The notes under the pieces were generated by a model. It made no database searches. It saw only the letters and a program-made list of their open reading frames with translations, and was not told the DNA's origin. A DNA stretch of 43,802 bases. Source: Clostridium sp. OM02-18AC (lineage in GTDB: Bacteria; Bacillota; Clostridia; Lachnospirales; Lachnospiraceae). Each line of letters starts with the position of its first letter. Position 1 is the stretch's first letter. The position numbers and the translations under genes are program-made. The DNA lies in assembly GCF_003481825.1 (NCBI RefSeq), contig NZ_QULW01000019.1:1-43802 (forward strand), in the 5' to 3' direction. Shown here one piece after another: positions 1 to 8,059 of this stretch.

Positions 1-81
1 AACCAAGACGGTTTAGGTAAAAGAAAACGGATGAAATTCAATATGTGGTTTTGAGGGTACATGCCTCTAAAATTTAAATAC

Positions 82-153
82 GGCCTCGTGGTCAAGCGGT
101 TAAGACGACGCCCTCTCACGGCGTAAACCCGGGTTCGATTCCCGGCGAGGTCA
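82..153 (+). tRNA. tRNA-Glu (anticodon CTC)
   Basis: A complete cloverleaf can be folded. The acceptor stem GGCCTCG pairs with CGAGGTC, with one G-T pair. The anticodon stem ACGCC/GGCGT holds the loop CTCTCAC, giving anticodon CTC, which reads GAG. The T arm GGGTTCGATTCCC is standard. The CCA end is not encoded. A terminator follows 10 bases downstream, so this is probably the last gene of a transcript entering from the left. Confidence 0.95.
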
Positions 154-163
154 TAAGGTTGAA

Positions 164-189
164 GTCAGACAGGTTTGTCTGGCTTTTTT
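164..189 (+). terminator. Rho-independent terminator after tRNA-Glu
   Basis: The 8-bp stem GTCAGACA/TGTCTGGC (one T-G pair) closes a 4-base loop and is followed by a run of six T. Confidence 0.85.
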
Positions 190-229
190 CTATATTCATT
201 AGGAGCTCGCTAAGTGAGAAAAATACAAA

Positions 230-258
230 TTGACAATTGCCTATAACTTTGGTATGCT
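230..258 (+). promoter_or_regulatory. Sigma-A-type promoter of the 311-3741 operon
   Basis: A perfect -35 TTGACA (230-235) is followed after exactly 17 bases by TATGCT (253-258). It lies about 50 bases before the first gene. Two similar dyads, TTAG-N7-CTAA at 199-213 and TTAG-N6-CTAA at 270-283, flank it and could be operator sites. Confidence 0.75.
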
Positions 259-310
259 TATCAGCACGGTTAGCAAGAGCTAATTATAGGAGAACTCCGG
301 CAATCCAGAA

Positions 311-1099
311 ATGTCTCGGAAAATTGAGAATGGAGAAAAACGGAGAACTAACACAGAGAGACAACAAGAGGAAGATTATTTGACATATTTATGGATCAAT
401 CCGGTATCGGAGCGTATGATATCGGAGCAGAATTTAGAGCGGATTTTAACAGAGCATCATCTTACGCAGGTGCGCTGCTGCAAAGACTGGTGCAGCAGCG
501 TGAAAAAACAATATGAGAATCTGATGAATCATGCAAACGGAATGGTGGCGGATGCCAGGTGTCCGGAGGCTGTGAATCTGATTGAGCGGTATAAAGAAGA
601 AAAGGGGGTTCCCATTCAGGTGGCGGACATTGAGCCAATCCTGATCCATTGTGCCAGGGAACTCAGTGCCAGAAGCGATCTGGCAGATGGAGACAAGATT
701 ATCACGACACCCTGCCGCATTCTGGCAGAGCAGGGAAATGCGTTAGAATTGCCGCGGACCCGTTTTGTGAGCTGGAAGGATTTCCTTGCTGAGCTTGGCG
801 AGACACCGGAAGATGCACCGGAGGCCAGCCCGATTCCACCAGGATTTTTTGCAGATCTTAAGGTCCCGGTGGTAAGCTTAAGCGGAAGAGAAGAGATTGA
901 GACTTATCTGGAGCAGAGCGGTGAGGCGGTGGCAGGTGGTTTATCAGAAGGAGAAGCTGCAGGACAGAAAGCAGAAAGAGAATCTGAAAGACGGAAAAAG
1001 GTTTCAGATTCAGGATATGGCAAAATGAAGCGCGATCCGCTGCTTCTGGAATTGCTTTACTGCAGCCAGGGTTGTCATATGGGGGATGGAGTACGATGA
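311..1099 (+). CDS. Cysteine-rich protein with C-terminal Fe-hydrogenase-like motif
   Basis: This 262-residue protein heads an ABC importer operon. Cysteines occur at 56, 57, 61, 84 (DARCPEAV), 114, 135 (TTPCR) and finally 251/255 in LLYCSQGCHMGDGV. The last motif resembles the CxxGC-x-x-G cluster-binding motif of Fe-only hydrogenase large-subunit domains, and the region 78-165 looks distantly like that fold. No N-terminal ferredoxin domain is present, and the protein stops two residues after the motif, so it is short for the family. The stop overlaps the permease start (ATGA at 1096-1099), which indicates tight coupling. AGGAGA at 288-293 is rather far from the ATG at 311; no better start was found. 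Role unknown: perhaps an Fe-S redox or sensing partner of the transporter. The family link is my reading of motifs, not a search result. Confidence 0.7.
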   Translation: MSRKIENGEKRRTNTERQQEEDYLTYLWINPVSERMISEQNLERILTEHHLTQVRCCKDWCSSVKKQYENLMNHANGMVADARCPEAVNLIERYKEEKGVPIQVADIEPILIHCARELSARSDLADGDKIITTPCRILAEQGNALELPRTRFVSWKDFLAELGETPEDAPEASPIPPGFFADLKVPVVSLSGREEIETYLEQSGEAVAGGLSEGEAAGQKAERESERRKKVSDSGYGKMKRDPLLLELLYCSQGCHMGDGVR

Positions 1100-1932
1100 A
1101 GGAAAAAAAGAAAGCATACATTCGCACCGACCGTGCTTTCCGGCAAAAACAGGGAGACAGGATCGGCATTCCGTTATCCTTTCTTCAGCCTGTTGCTGGT
1201 GTGCTTGTTGTTTTTGCGGCCTGGTATCTGGTGTGCCGCATGGAGCTTTTAAGTGCTTATGTGCTTCCGTCACCTCAAAAAGTATTTCAAAGTTTTTTGA
1301 AGATGCTGCAGAGCGGAGAACTTGCGCGGGACATTGGCATCAGCTTTCTGCGCGTGATCAAAGGATTTACTATCGCCTTTGTTCTGGCATTTGTGCTTGG
1401 CATGCTCCGTGCTTTGTTTCCGGCAACTTCCGGTTTTTATGAGCATGCAGTGCAGTTTTTCCGCAATGTACCGCCGCTGAGCATGATCCCGCTTCTGATC
1501 CTGTGGTGTGGGATTGGGGAGACGACCAAGACAGTGATCATTGTTCTGGCTTCGTTTTTTCCGATGTATTTAAATATCGTGAAAGGCTTTACCGGCTGTG
1601 ACAAAAAGCTTCTGGAGGTCGGGACGATGTTTGGATATTCGAAACGTCAGAAGTTTTTCCGGATCGTACTGCCGTATGCGATGGCAGACATTCTGGTGGG
1701 GATGCGTATTGGCCTGGGCTACAGCTGGCGTGCGATCATTGGAGCGGAGATGGTGGCGGCATCCACGGGACTGGGACATATGATCCTCTTTGCCCAGCAG
1801 ATGTCACGGACTGATAAGGTCATTGTTGGTATTCTGGTGATCGGACTGGTCGGATACCTGACAGACTGGTTATTTGGATTCGTCACGAGCTGGTGCCTGG
1901 CAACCGTGAGAGGGACGGATAGTGAAAGATAG
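1096..1932 (+). CDS. ABC importer permease, NitT/TauT (SsuC/TauC) type
   Basis: Integral membrane permease of 278 residues, the usual length for the SsuC/TauC family. Several hydrophobic helices are visible, and the cytoplasmic EAA-type coupling loop around residues 175-205 (GTMFGYSKRQKFFRIVLPYA) contacts the ATPase. I chose the ATG at 1096 because GGAG lies 4 bases before it and because it forms an ATGA overlap with the upstream stop; a longer reading from 1072 would overlap the upstream gene by 28 bases and has a poorer site. ATPase and binding-protein genes follow at once. The substrate (a sulfonate, nitrate, pyrimidine-like or other small organic molecule) cannot be told from the permease. 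Confidence 0.9.
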   Translation: MKEKKKAYIRTDRAFRQKQGDRIGIPLSFLQPVAGVLVVFAAWYLVCRMELLSAYVLPSPQKVFQSFLKMLQSGELARDIGISFLRVIKGFTIAFVLAFVLGMLRALFPATSGFYEHAVQFFRNVPPLSMIPLLILWCGIGETTKTVIIVLASFFPMYLNIVKGFTGCDKKLLEVGTMFGYSKRQKFFRIVLPYAMADILVGMRIGLGYSWRAIIGAEMVAASTGLGHMILFAQQMSRTDKVIVGILVIGLVGYLTDWLFGFVTSWCLATVRGTDSER

Positions 1933-1937
1933 TTAAA

Positions 1938-2669
1938 ATGGAGAACATGGCAGCAATGACAGGAATTCGATTAAAAAACATACAGAAATCCTACCAGGTT
2001 GAGGACCGAACCGTCCCGGTGTTAAATGGCATTGATCTGGATATTCCAGCTGGAACGATCACGGTGATCCTGGGACAGAGCGGTTGTGGAAAAACGACGC
2101 TTTTGCGCCTGACCGGCGGGCTGGAAGAAGCGGATGGCGGTGAGATTTTGTGGGATGGAAACCATAAGACTGCGTTTGTCTTCCAGGAGCCGCGGCTGAT
2201 GCCGTGGCTGAATGTCTGGGACAATGTGGTGTTTGGCGTAAAGAAAAACAGGCAGGATCCGGAAATGATCCGGAAGCTGATCCATACAGTTGGCCTTTCT
2301 GGGTTTGAGAAAGCCTTTCCATCCCAGCTTTCCGGAGGCATGAAGCAGCGGGCGGCGATCGCAAGGGCGTTAGCATATGAACCAGATTTTATTATGATGG
2401 ACGAGCCTTTTGCGGCTTTGGATCATTTTACGAGGGCACAGATGCAGAAGGAGCTTTTGCGGGTGCAGAAAGAAAAACAGGGAAGCATCCTGTTTGTGAC
2501 ACACAGCATTGATGAGGCTTTGATCCTGGGAGACCGGATCGTAGTGATCGAAAAGGGCCTGGTGAAAAAGGTGTATCCGGTGGAGACACCGGCAGAGGAG
2601 AGAAATCTTCTGAATGACGGTTTTATTTCCCTGAAACGGGATATTATAAACAATCTAAATTTTATGTGA
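1938..2669 (+). CDS. ABC importer ATP-binding protein, NitT/TauT type
   Basis: A 243-residue ATPase with every catalytic element: Walker A GQSGCGKTT near residue 48, Q-loop VFQEPRLMPW near 80, signature LSGGMKQR near 132, Walker B FIMMDEPFAALD near 155 and switch histidine FVTHSIDEA near 187. The QEPRLMPW stretch is typical of the SsuB/TauB group. It begins 5 bases after the permease stop. Starts at 1938, 1947 and 1956 are all in frame and none has an ideal ribosome binding site, so the first few residues are uncertain. It energises the permease encoded at 1096-1932. Confidence 0.92.
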   Translation: MENMAAMTGIRLKNIQKSYQVEDRTVPVLNGIDLDIPAGTITVILGQSGCGKTTLLRLTGGLEEADGGEILWDGNHKTAFVFQEPRLMPWLNVWDNVVFGVKKNRQDPEMIRKLIHTVGLSGFEKAFPSQLSGGMKQRAAIARALAYEPDFIMMDEPFAALDHFTRAQMQKELLRVQKEKQGSILFVTHSIDEALILGDRIVVIEKGLVKKVYPVETPAEERNLLNDGFISLKRDIINNLNFM

Positions 2670-2688
2670 CTGAGGAGGAAACAACATT

Positions 2689-3741
2689 ATGAGAAAATGG
2701 ATCGCACTGGGACTTGCTGCATGCATGACAGTATCGTCCCTGACTGGCTGCGGAAGTTCTAAGAAAGAGGCTGAGACAACGGCAGCAGAAAGTGCTGCAG
2801 AAAGTACTGCGCAGGAAACAGGCGCAGAAACAGATGCCGCAGAGAGCGAGGCAGAGAAAAGCGAAGCGGCAGGATCTGATCTGGACAAGCTGGTATTTAC
2901 TTATGTAACGTCTCCGCTGAATGTGCCGACGATCATTGAGAAGAACCAGGGAATCTTTGAGAAGGATTTCGGTGAGATGGGCATTTCCACCGAGTACGCG
3001 GAGATCACCTCCGGCGCAGACCAGACACAGGCGCTGGCATCTGGCGATGTGCAGGTTTTATATGCAGTTGGCGCAACCTCTGTGATCCTGTCTGCAGCAA
3101 ATGGCGCGGATATTAAAGTATTGAATATGTACAGCCGCTCCCCGAAGGCATTCTGCATGTATTCCAAGGACGAGAGTCTGACTACTCCGGAGAGCTTAAA
3201 GGGCAAGACCATTGCAGGTCCGGCTGGTACAAACCTGCATGAGCTTTTAGTATCTTACCTGGCACAGGCTGGCATGACCATGGATGATGTAAACTATGTG
3301 AGCATGAGCATCCCGGATGCGAAGGCAGGCCTGGATGGCGGCAGTGTAGACGTAGCGCTGTTAGCTGGTGCGGTTGCCTACAATGCTGACAAGCAGGGCT
3401 ACCACAAGGTAACCGATGGAGAGGGACTCATCAAGGCGATCATTGCAGTGGCTACCACCCAGAAGTTCTATGATGAGCATCCGGAGGTGATCGCGCAGCT
3501 TGAAAAATCCCAGCAGGAGATTGCGGATTTCATGAAGGAAAACCCGGACGAGACTATGAGCATTGTGGCAAAGGAGCTTGATCTGGATGAGGAAGCAGTC
3601 AGAGAGATGTATGACTACTACGATTTCTCCCTGAATATCAGCGAGGACGACATCGATGGATTCCAGAAGACTGCAGATTTCATGCTGGAGTCCGGCATGA
3701 TCGACGAGGCACTGGATGTAAACAGTCTGTTTATCAAATAA
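2689..3741 (+). CDS. ABC importer substrate-binding lipoprotein, NMT1/TauA type
   Basis: A 350-residue extracytoplasmic binding protein. Residues 1-21 are a lipoprotein signal with lipobox LTGC, followed by a low-complexity Ala/Glu/Ser/Thr linker to about residue 62. The mature part follows the NMT1/TauA pattern: a start near VTSPLNVPTIIEKNQGIF, a middle LKGKTIAGPAGTNLHELL, and alpha-helical C-terminal segments. GGAGG lies 11 bases before the ATG. It is the last gene of the operon and supplies ligand to the permease. No T-rich terminator is obvious after it. The ligand is unknown. Confidence 0.92.
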   Translation: MRKWIALGLAACMTVSSLTGCGSSKKEAETTAAESAAESTAQETGAETDAAESEAEKSEAAGSDLDKLVFTYVTSPLNVPTIIEKNQGIFEKDFGEMGISTEYAEITSGADQTQALASGDVQVLYAVGATSVILSAANGADIKVLNMYSRSPKAFCMYSKDESLTTPESLKGKTIAGPAGTNLHELLVSYLAQAGMTMDDVNYVSMSIPDAKAGLDGGSVDVALLAGAVAYNADKQGYHKVTDGEGLIKAIIAVATTQKFYDEHPEVIAQLEKSQQEIADFMKENPDETMSIVAKELDLDEEAVREMYDYYDFSLNISEDDIDGFQKTADFMLESGMIDEALDVNSLFIK

Positions 3742-4291
3742 AATTGTTGCAGTGCAACGAAACAGGATAAAAAGTTTGTACACAGGAGAATAAGAAGGAT
3801 GGGCAGCTGGTGCTGCCGTCGCAGGCATACGCAGGAGAATCGTGCCATACAGTGCCACGGCTGTCACAGACATTTGATATGTGGGATTACCAATCTGTTC
3901 CACGCCCTCCACAGCAATTTGCATCAGCAATCTGTCAGCCCGCACCGGTGATAAAGAACACTCTGGCTGGCACAGAAAGTCAGATTGAAGAAGCAAAAAG
4001 AAAAATTGTTCATGCCAGCAATACGAAAAACGGGATCATTACGAGCTATGCGACATACCGGACGATCCTTTGCGTGCGCCGGGTTATCTGATCAGAGAAA
4101 GTTGTCTTTTCAATGAGCAAAAATTGCTAAAATACGACAATATTTATACAAAGATACATGACAGGATTTTGAAATCAGGCAAGAGAAAGTACAACATTGT
4201 GGCAAAAATGGGAAAAACAGACGAAAAACACAAGACTTTTTTGTGAAAAAGTAGTAAAATAAAACCATTGAAATGCAAGGAGGGTATACGC
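3742..4291. other. 550-bp intergenic region with no confident gene
   Basis: The region separates the ABC operon from the sugar kinase gene. It begins with a small GTTGCA-type dyad. Two competing plus-strand reading frames occupy its middle: 3799-3951 (50 codons, preceded by AGGAGAATAAGAAGG) and 3810-4091 (93 codons). Neither has a recognisable domain, and their composition does not resemble the neighbouring genes. The last 150 bases are AT-rich and probably hold the kinase promoter, but I could not settle on -35 and -10 boxes. Confidence 0.4.
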
Positions 4292-5908
4292 ATGAGTGCA
4301 AACAAAGAGACAATCGCACAGTGGATCCGGGAAAAGAAAACCGCTCTCGGTATTGAGTTCGGTTCCACCCGTATCAAGGCTGTTTTAGTGGGAGAGGACC
4401 ACACGCCCATCGCATCCGGTGCCCATGACTGGGAGAACCGCTTAACCGATGGTATCTGGACTTATACCTTAGAGGATATCTGGAGCGGCATCCAGGATGC
4501 ATACACAAAGCTGGCAGAGGATGTAAAGAGCCAGTATGGCGAAACACTGCATACAGTAGGCGGCATCGGCATCAGTGCCATGATGCATGGTTATATGGTA
4601 TTCGATAAGAACGGAGAGCTTTTAGTTCCGTTCCGTACCTGGAGAAATACCATCACCGGAGAGGCTTCCGAGAAGCTGACAGAGCTGTTTTCTTATCCGA
4701 TCCCGCAACGCTGGAGCATCGCACATCTGTATCAGGCGATCTTAAACGGAGAGCCGCATGTGCCGGATATCGATTACATGATCACTCTGGAAGGCTATGT
4801 ACACTGGAAGCTGACCGGACAGAAGGTCCTGGGCATCGGCGATGTAGCAGGTATGTTCCCGGTTGACATCCACAACCACGATTTTGACCAGAAGATGGTA
4901 GAAAAGTTCGATGCACTGGTAGCAGAGAAGGGCTATCCCTGGAAGCTTCGCGACATCCTGCCGAAGGCTCTGGTTGCCGGTGAGGATGCAGGTTCCCTGA
5001 CAGCCGAAGGTGCAAAGCTTCTGGATGTAAGCGGAAACCTGGAGGCAGGCATCCCGATGTGCCCGCCGGAGGGGGATGCAGGTACTGGCATGACTGCAAC
5101 GAACAGCGTTAAGGTGCGTACCGGTAATGTATCCGCAGGCACCAGCGTATTTGCAATGGTCGTTCTGGAGAAAGAATTAAAGAAGGTACACCCGGAGATC
5201 GATCTGGTTACCACACCGGCCGGAGACCTGGTAGGCATGGTACACTGCAACAACTGCACTTCTGACTTAAATGCATGGGTAAACCTGTTTAAAGAGTTTA
5301 TGGAGAGCATGGGCATGGAGGCCGATATGAACCGCCTGTTTGGTGTTCTTTATAACAAGGCCTTAGAGGGCGATAAGGACTGCGGAGGACTTCTGGCATA
5401 CAACTACTTCTCTGGTGAGCACATCACCGGTTTCGAAGAGGGACGCCCGTTATTTGTACGTCGCCCGGACGATAAATTCAATCTGGCAAACTTTATGAGG
5501 ACCCATCTGTATACTTCCCTTGGCGCATTAAAGACCGGTCTTGACATTCTGTTCCGCGAAGAGCAGGTTAAGCTGGACGTCCTGTTAGGACATGGCGGTC
5601 TCTTTAAGACTAAGGGCGTGGGCCAGAAGATTATGGCAGCAGCAGCCGGGGTTCCGGTCGAGGTCATGGAGACAGCCGGAGAGGGCGGTGCATGGGGCGC
5701 AGCACTGCTTGCATCCTACCGTGTATGGAAGGAAGACGGTGAGACTCTGGATGCATATCTGGAGAATAAGGTATTTGGCGGCCAGCACGGCACAGTCGTA
5801 GAGCCGGATGCAGACGATGTCAAGGGCTTTGATGAATTTATGGTACGCTACCATGCAGGTCTGCCGGTTGAGCGGGCAGCCGTGGAGGCAATGCCGGAGA
5901 AGGCTTGA
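4292..5908 (+). CDS. FGGY-family carbohydrate kinase (ribulokinase-like)
   Basis: A 538-residue sugar kinase. The N-terminal phosphate loop IEFGSTRIKAVLV sits at about 20-32. ISAMMHGYMVF near 95, the central PPEGDAGTGMTAT and GTSVFAMVV segments, and C-terminal LLGHGGLFKTKG fit the two actin-like domains of FGGY kinases. I chose the ATG at 4292 because AAGGAGGG sits 7 bases before it; an in-frame TTG at 4268 lies upstream of that site and is rejected. An AraD-type epimerase and a small transaldolase follow, so the likely reaction is phosphorylation of L-ribulose or a related ketopentose. Xylulokinase activity is the main alternative, since families mix in this superfamily. No isomerase gene is present beside it. 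Confidence 0.85.
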   Translation: MSANKETIAQWIREKKTALGIEFGSTRIKAVLVGEDHTPIASGAHDWENRLTDGIWTYTLEDIWSGIQDAYTKLAEDVKSQYGETLHTVGGIGISAMMHGYMVFDKNGELLVPFRTWRNTITGEASEKLTELFSYPIPQRWSIAHLYQAILNGEPHVPDIDYMITLEGYVHWKLTGQKVLGIGDVAGMFPVDIHNHDFDQKMVEKFDALVAEKGYPWKLRDILPKALVAGEDAGSLTAEGAKLLDVSGNLEAGIPMCPPEGDAGTGMTATNSVKVRTGNVSAGTSVFAMVVLEKELKKVHPEIDLVTTPAGDLVGMVHCNNCTSDLNAWVNLFKEFMESMGMEADMNRLFGVLYNKALEGDKDCGGLLAYNYFSGEHITGFEEGRPLFVRRPDDKFNLANFMRTHLYTSLGALKTGLDILFREEQVKLDVLLGHGGLFKTKGVGQKIMAAAAGVPVEVMETAGEGGAWGAALLASYRVWKEDGETLDAYLENKVFGGQHGTVVEPDADDVKGFDEFMVRYHAGLPVERAAVEAMPEKA

Positions 5909-6117
5909 AGGACATGCAGGTTTGGAATGGGGCTGGAGGTGACAACCTCCTCTGACCCTTTGATCCGGGCACTTTTACAATAAGGCTGGGAAAACTGCAA
6001 AGGAAAAGAGAAAAAGGATAAAGCAGAAAAACCAGAGAAAGACCAGAAGAAACCAGAGACAGGTCCGGACAGAATAGAGCTGCTGGAAAAGCAGTAAGAA
6101 ATGGGAGGAAAAAAGGT

Positions 6118-6810
6118 ATGCTGGAAGCATTAAAACAGCAGGTATATGAAGCAAATATGGAGCTGCCAAAGCGCGGGCTGATCACCTATACCTGGGGGAA
6201 TGTCAGTGGAATTGACCGGGAAAGCGGCCTGTTCGTGATCAAACCGAGCGGTGTCGATTACGATCTGTTGAAACCGGAAGATATGGTAGTTATGGATTTA
6301 AACGGAAACCGGGTAGAGGGAACCATGAATCCTTCCTCCGATACCCCGACCCATGTAGAGCTTTATAAAGCATTCCCGGAGATTGGCGGCATTGTACATA
6401 CCCATTCCCCGCATGCAACGGCATGGGCACAGGCAGGAAGAGGACTTCCGTGCTACGGAACTACCCATGCAGATTATTTCTATGGCGAGATTCCGTGTGC
6501 GAGAAACTTAACTGCAGAGGAAATCGAGGAAGGTTACGAAAAGAACACCGGCCTTGTTATCGTGGAAACCTTCAAAGGCAAAAACCCGATGTATGTTCCG
6601 GCTGTTCTCTGCAAGAACCATGGTCCGTTTACCTGGGGCAAGAATGCAGCGGAGGCTGTTCACAATGCAGTCGTGCTGGAAGAGATCGCAAAGATGAATT
6701 TTATGACGGAGCTCATCAATCCGAATGCAGATAACCGCACGCCGCAGTGTATGCAGGACAAGCACTTTATGAGAAAACATGGACCAAATGCTTATTACGG
6801 TCAGAAATAA
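6118..6810 (+). CDS. araD: L-ribulose-5-phosphate 4-epimerase (AraD-like)
   Basis: A class II aldolase-fold epimerase of 230 residues, essentially the length of E. coli AraD (231). Visible motifs: GNVSGID near 24, KPSGVDYD near 42, the metal-binding HTHSPHATAWAQAGR near 94-108, THADYFYGEIPC near 116-127 and the third metal histidine in CKNHGPFTWG near 166. The C-terminal HFMRKHGPNAYYGQ matches the AraD tail. It converts L-ribulose 5-phosphate to D-xylulose 5-phosphate. GGGAGG lies close before the ATG. It is 209 bases downstream of the kinase gene with no strong terminator between them, so co-transcription is plausible. Confidence 0.92.
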   Translation: MLEALKQQVYEANMELPKRGLITYTWGNVSGIDRESGLFVIKPSGVDYDLLKPEDMVVMDLNGNRVEGTMNPSSDTPTHVELYKAFPEIGGIVHTHSPHATAWAQAGRGLPCYGTTHADYFYGEIPCARNLTAEEIEEGYEKNTGLVIVETFKGKNPMYVPAVLCKNHGPFTWGKNAAEAVHNAVVLEEIAKMNFMTELINPNADNRTPQCMQDKHFMRKHGPNAYYGQK

Positions 6811-6960
6811 CAGGAATCGAAAATCTGGCTGCCGGACACACTTGCGCGTGTACAGGAACCTTACGTGAACCACAATCATAAATTCAGGTAAAATTGTGCG
6901 TAAAAATGAAAAATTGTTTGCAAAATTTGCAGACAGGTAGTACAATTTTGATAGAATATC

Positions 6961-6987
6961 GTGACTGCTCTTTACCTTTACAGTCAC
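6961..6987 (+). promoter_or_regulatory. Perfect dyad in the transaldolase leader
   Basis: GTGACTG (6961-6967) and CAGTCAC (6981-6987) form a perfect 7-bp inverted repeat with a 13-base centre, 32 bases before the transaldolase ATG. A TAGAAT at 6952-6957 just upstream could be a -10 box. The dyad could be an operator or a leader hairpin; no U-run follows. Confidence 0.4.
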
Positions 6988-7018
6988 AAACATCAAAAAA
7001 TAAGGGGGATTTTTAATC

Positions 7019-7672
7019 ATGAAATTTTTCGTAGATACCGCGAATGTAGACGAGATCCGCAAAGCAAACGATATGGGCATTATCTGTGGTGTTACCACCA
7101 ACCCGTCCCTGATCGCAAAAGAGGGCCGCGATTTTAATCAGGTTATCGCAGAGATCGCTTCCATCGTAGACGGACCGATCAGCGGTGAGGTAAAGGCAAC
7201 CACCACTGACGCAGAGGGCATGATCAAAGAGGGACGTGAGATCGCAGCCATTCATCCAAACATGGTTGTTAAGATCCCGATGACCGTAGAAGGCTTAAAG
7301 GCAGTGAAGGTTCTGCATGCAGAGGGCATCAAGACCAATGTAACCCTGATCTTCTCCGCAGCACAGGCACTGTTAGCTGCAAGAGCAGGCGCAACCTATG
7401 TTTCCCCGTTCCTTGGCAGACTGGACGACATCTCCATGCCAGGCATTGATCTGATTAACGAGATCACCGAGATCTTCATGATGCACGACATCCAGACCGA
7501 GATCATTGCAGCAAGCATCCGCAACCCGATCCATGTGATCGACTGCGCAAAGGCAGGTGCTGACATCGCAACCGTTCCGTACAAGGTACTGGTTCAGATG
7601 ACCAAGCATCCGTTAACCGATCAGGGTATTGAGAAATTCCAGGCAGACTACAAGGCTGTATTTGGAGAATAA
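7019..7672 (+). CDS. Small transaldolase / fructose-6-phosphate aldolase family
   Basis: A 217-residue single-domain TIM barrel of the TalC/Fsa type, much shorter than classical TalB. VTTNPSLIA sits near 25-33, the Schiff-base lysine in VVKIPMT near 82-88, then TNVTLIFSAAQA and the conserved SPFLGRLDD near 136-144. Members either transfer a dihydroxyacetone unit (transaldolase) or cleave fructose 6-phosphate; sequence alone does not separate the two. Following a pentulose kinase and epimerase, a role in the non-oxidative pentose phosphate pathway is likely. GGGGGA lies before the ATG. Confidence 0.9.
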   Translation: MKFFVDTANVDEIRKANDMGIICGVTTNPSLIAKEGRDFNQVIAEIASIVDGPISGEVKATTTDAEGMIKEGREIAAIHPNMVVKIPMTVEGLKAVKVLHAEGIKTNVTLIFSAAQALLAARAGATYVSPFLGRLDDISMPGIDLINEITEIFMMHDIQTEIIAASIRNPIHVIDCAKAGADIATVPYKVLVQMTKHPLTDQGIEKFQADYKAVFGE

Positions 7673-7714
7673 TCTGTAAAATTAATAGTTGACAGATTGT
7701 ATGAAGCTTCTTTT

Positions 7715-7972
7715 GGAATGGGTTTGTGAGACGCCAGGCGAACGCTTTCGCAAGTAGCTGAGGCCGTGTTCCAGCGTTAATGGATACGGGTATCGAAACA
7801 AAAATCCTGAGTTTGTAAATTCGCTCAGTAGGAAGTGTTTCCGTACCTGGATATGAGACAGATTGGTGGCAGATATTCCGATGTGGAATATCTGCTTTTT
7901 GATTCTGTGAAAATCGGGTGGTAGCACGATCACATTCGTCCCGGCATAGCTTTGGCTATGCCGGGATTTTTT
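7715..7972 (+). promoter_or_regulatory. T-box leader upstream of trpB
   Basis: The diagnostic T-box bulge GGGTGGTAGCACG lies at 7916-7928. It is followed by a strong intrinsic terminator: a 12-bp stem at 7939-7950/7955-7966, loop TTTG, then six T. A separate 11-bp hairpin (7869-7895) with five T precedes the T-box. AAGTAG at 7752-7757 and a GTTA box near 7776 fit stem I. TGG, the Trp codon, occurs at 7781-7783 and 7848-7850, but stem I departs from the usual layout (no AGAGAG), so I cannot assign the specifier firmly. TTGACA at 7689-7694 may be the promoter -35. By T-box logic, uncharged tRNA, presumably tRNA-Trp, would permit read-through. Confidence 0.82.
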
Positions 7973-8059
7973 CTTTTCTGGAAATGTTTTTGGAAAGAGA
8001 ACTCCGTTGATTTCTTGTTTCTTTCGAAATAACCACAAAGCAAATGAGGAGGAACTATT

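Noticed and set aside
3810..4091. 93-codon open frame between the ABC operon and the sugar kinase
   Set aside because: No recognisable domain, a competing frame with a better-placed purine-rich site at 3799, and composition unlike the neighbours. Described only as part of the intergenic region.
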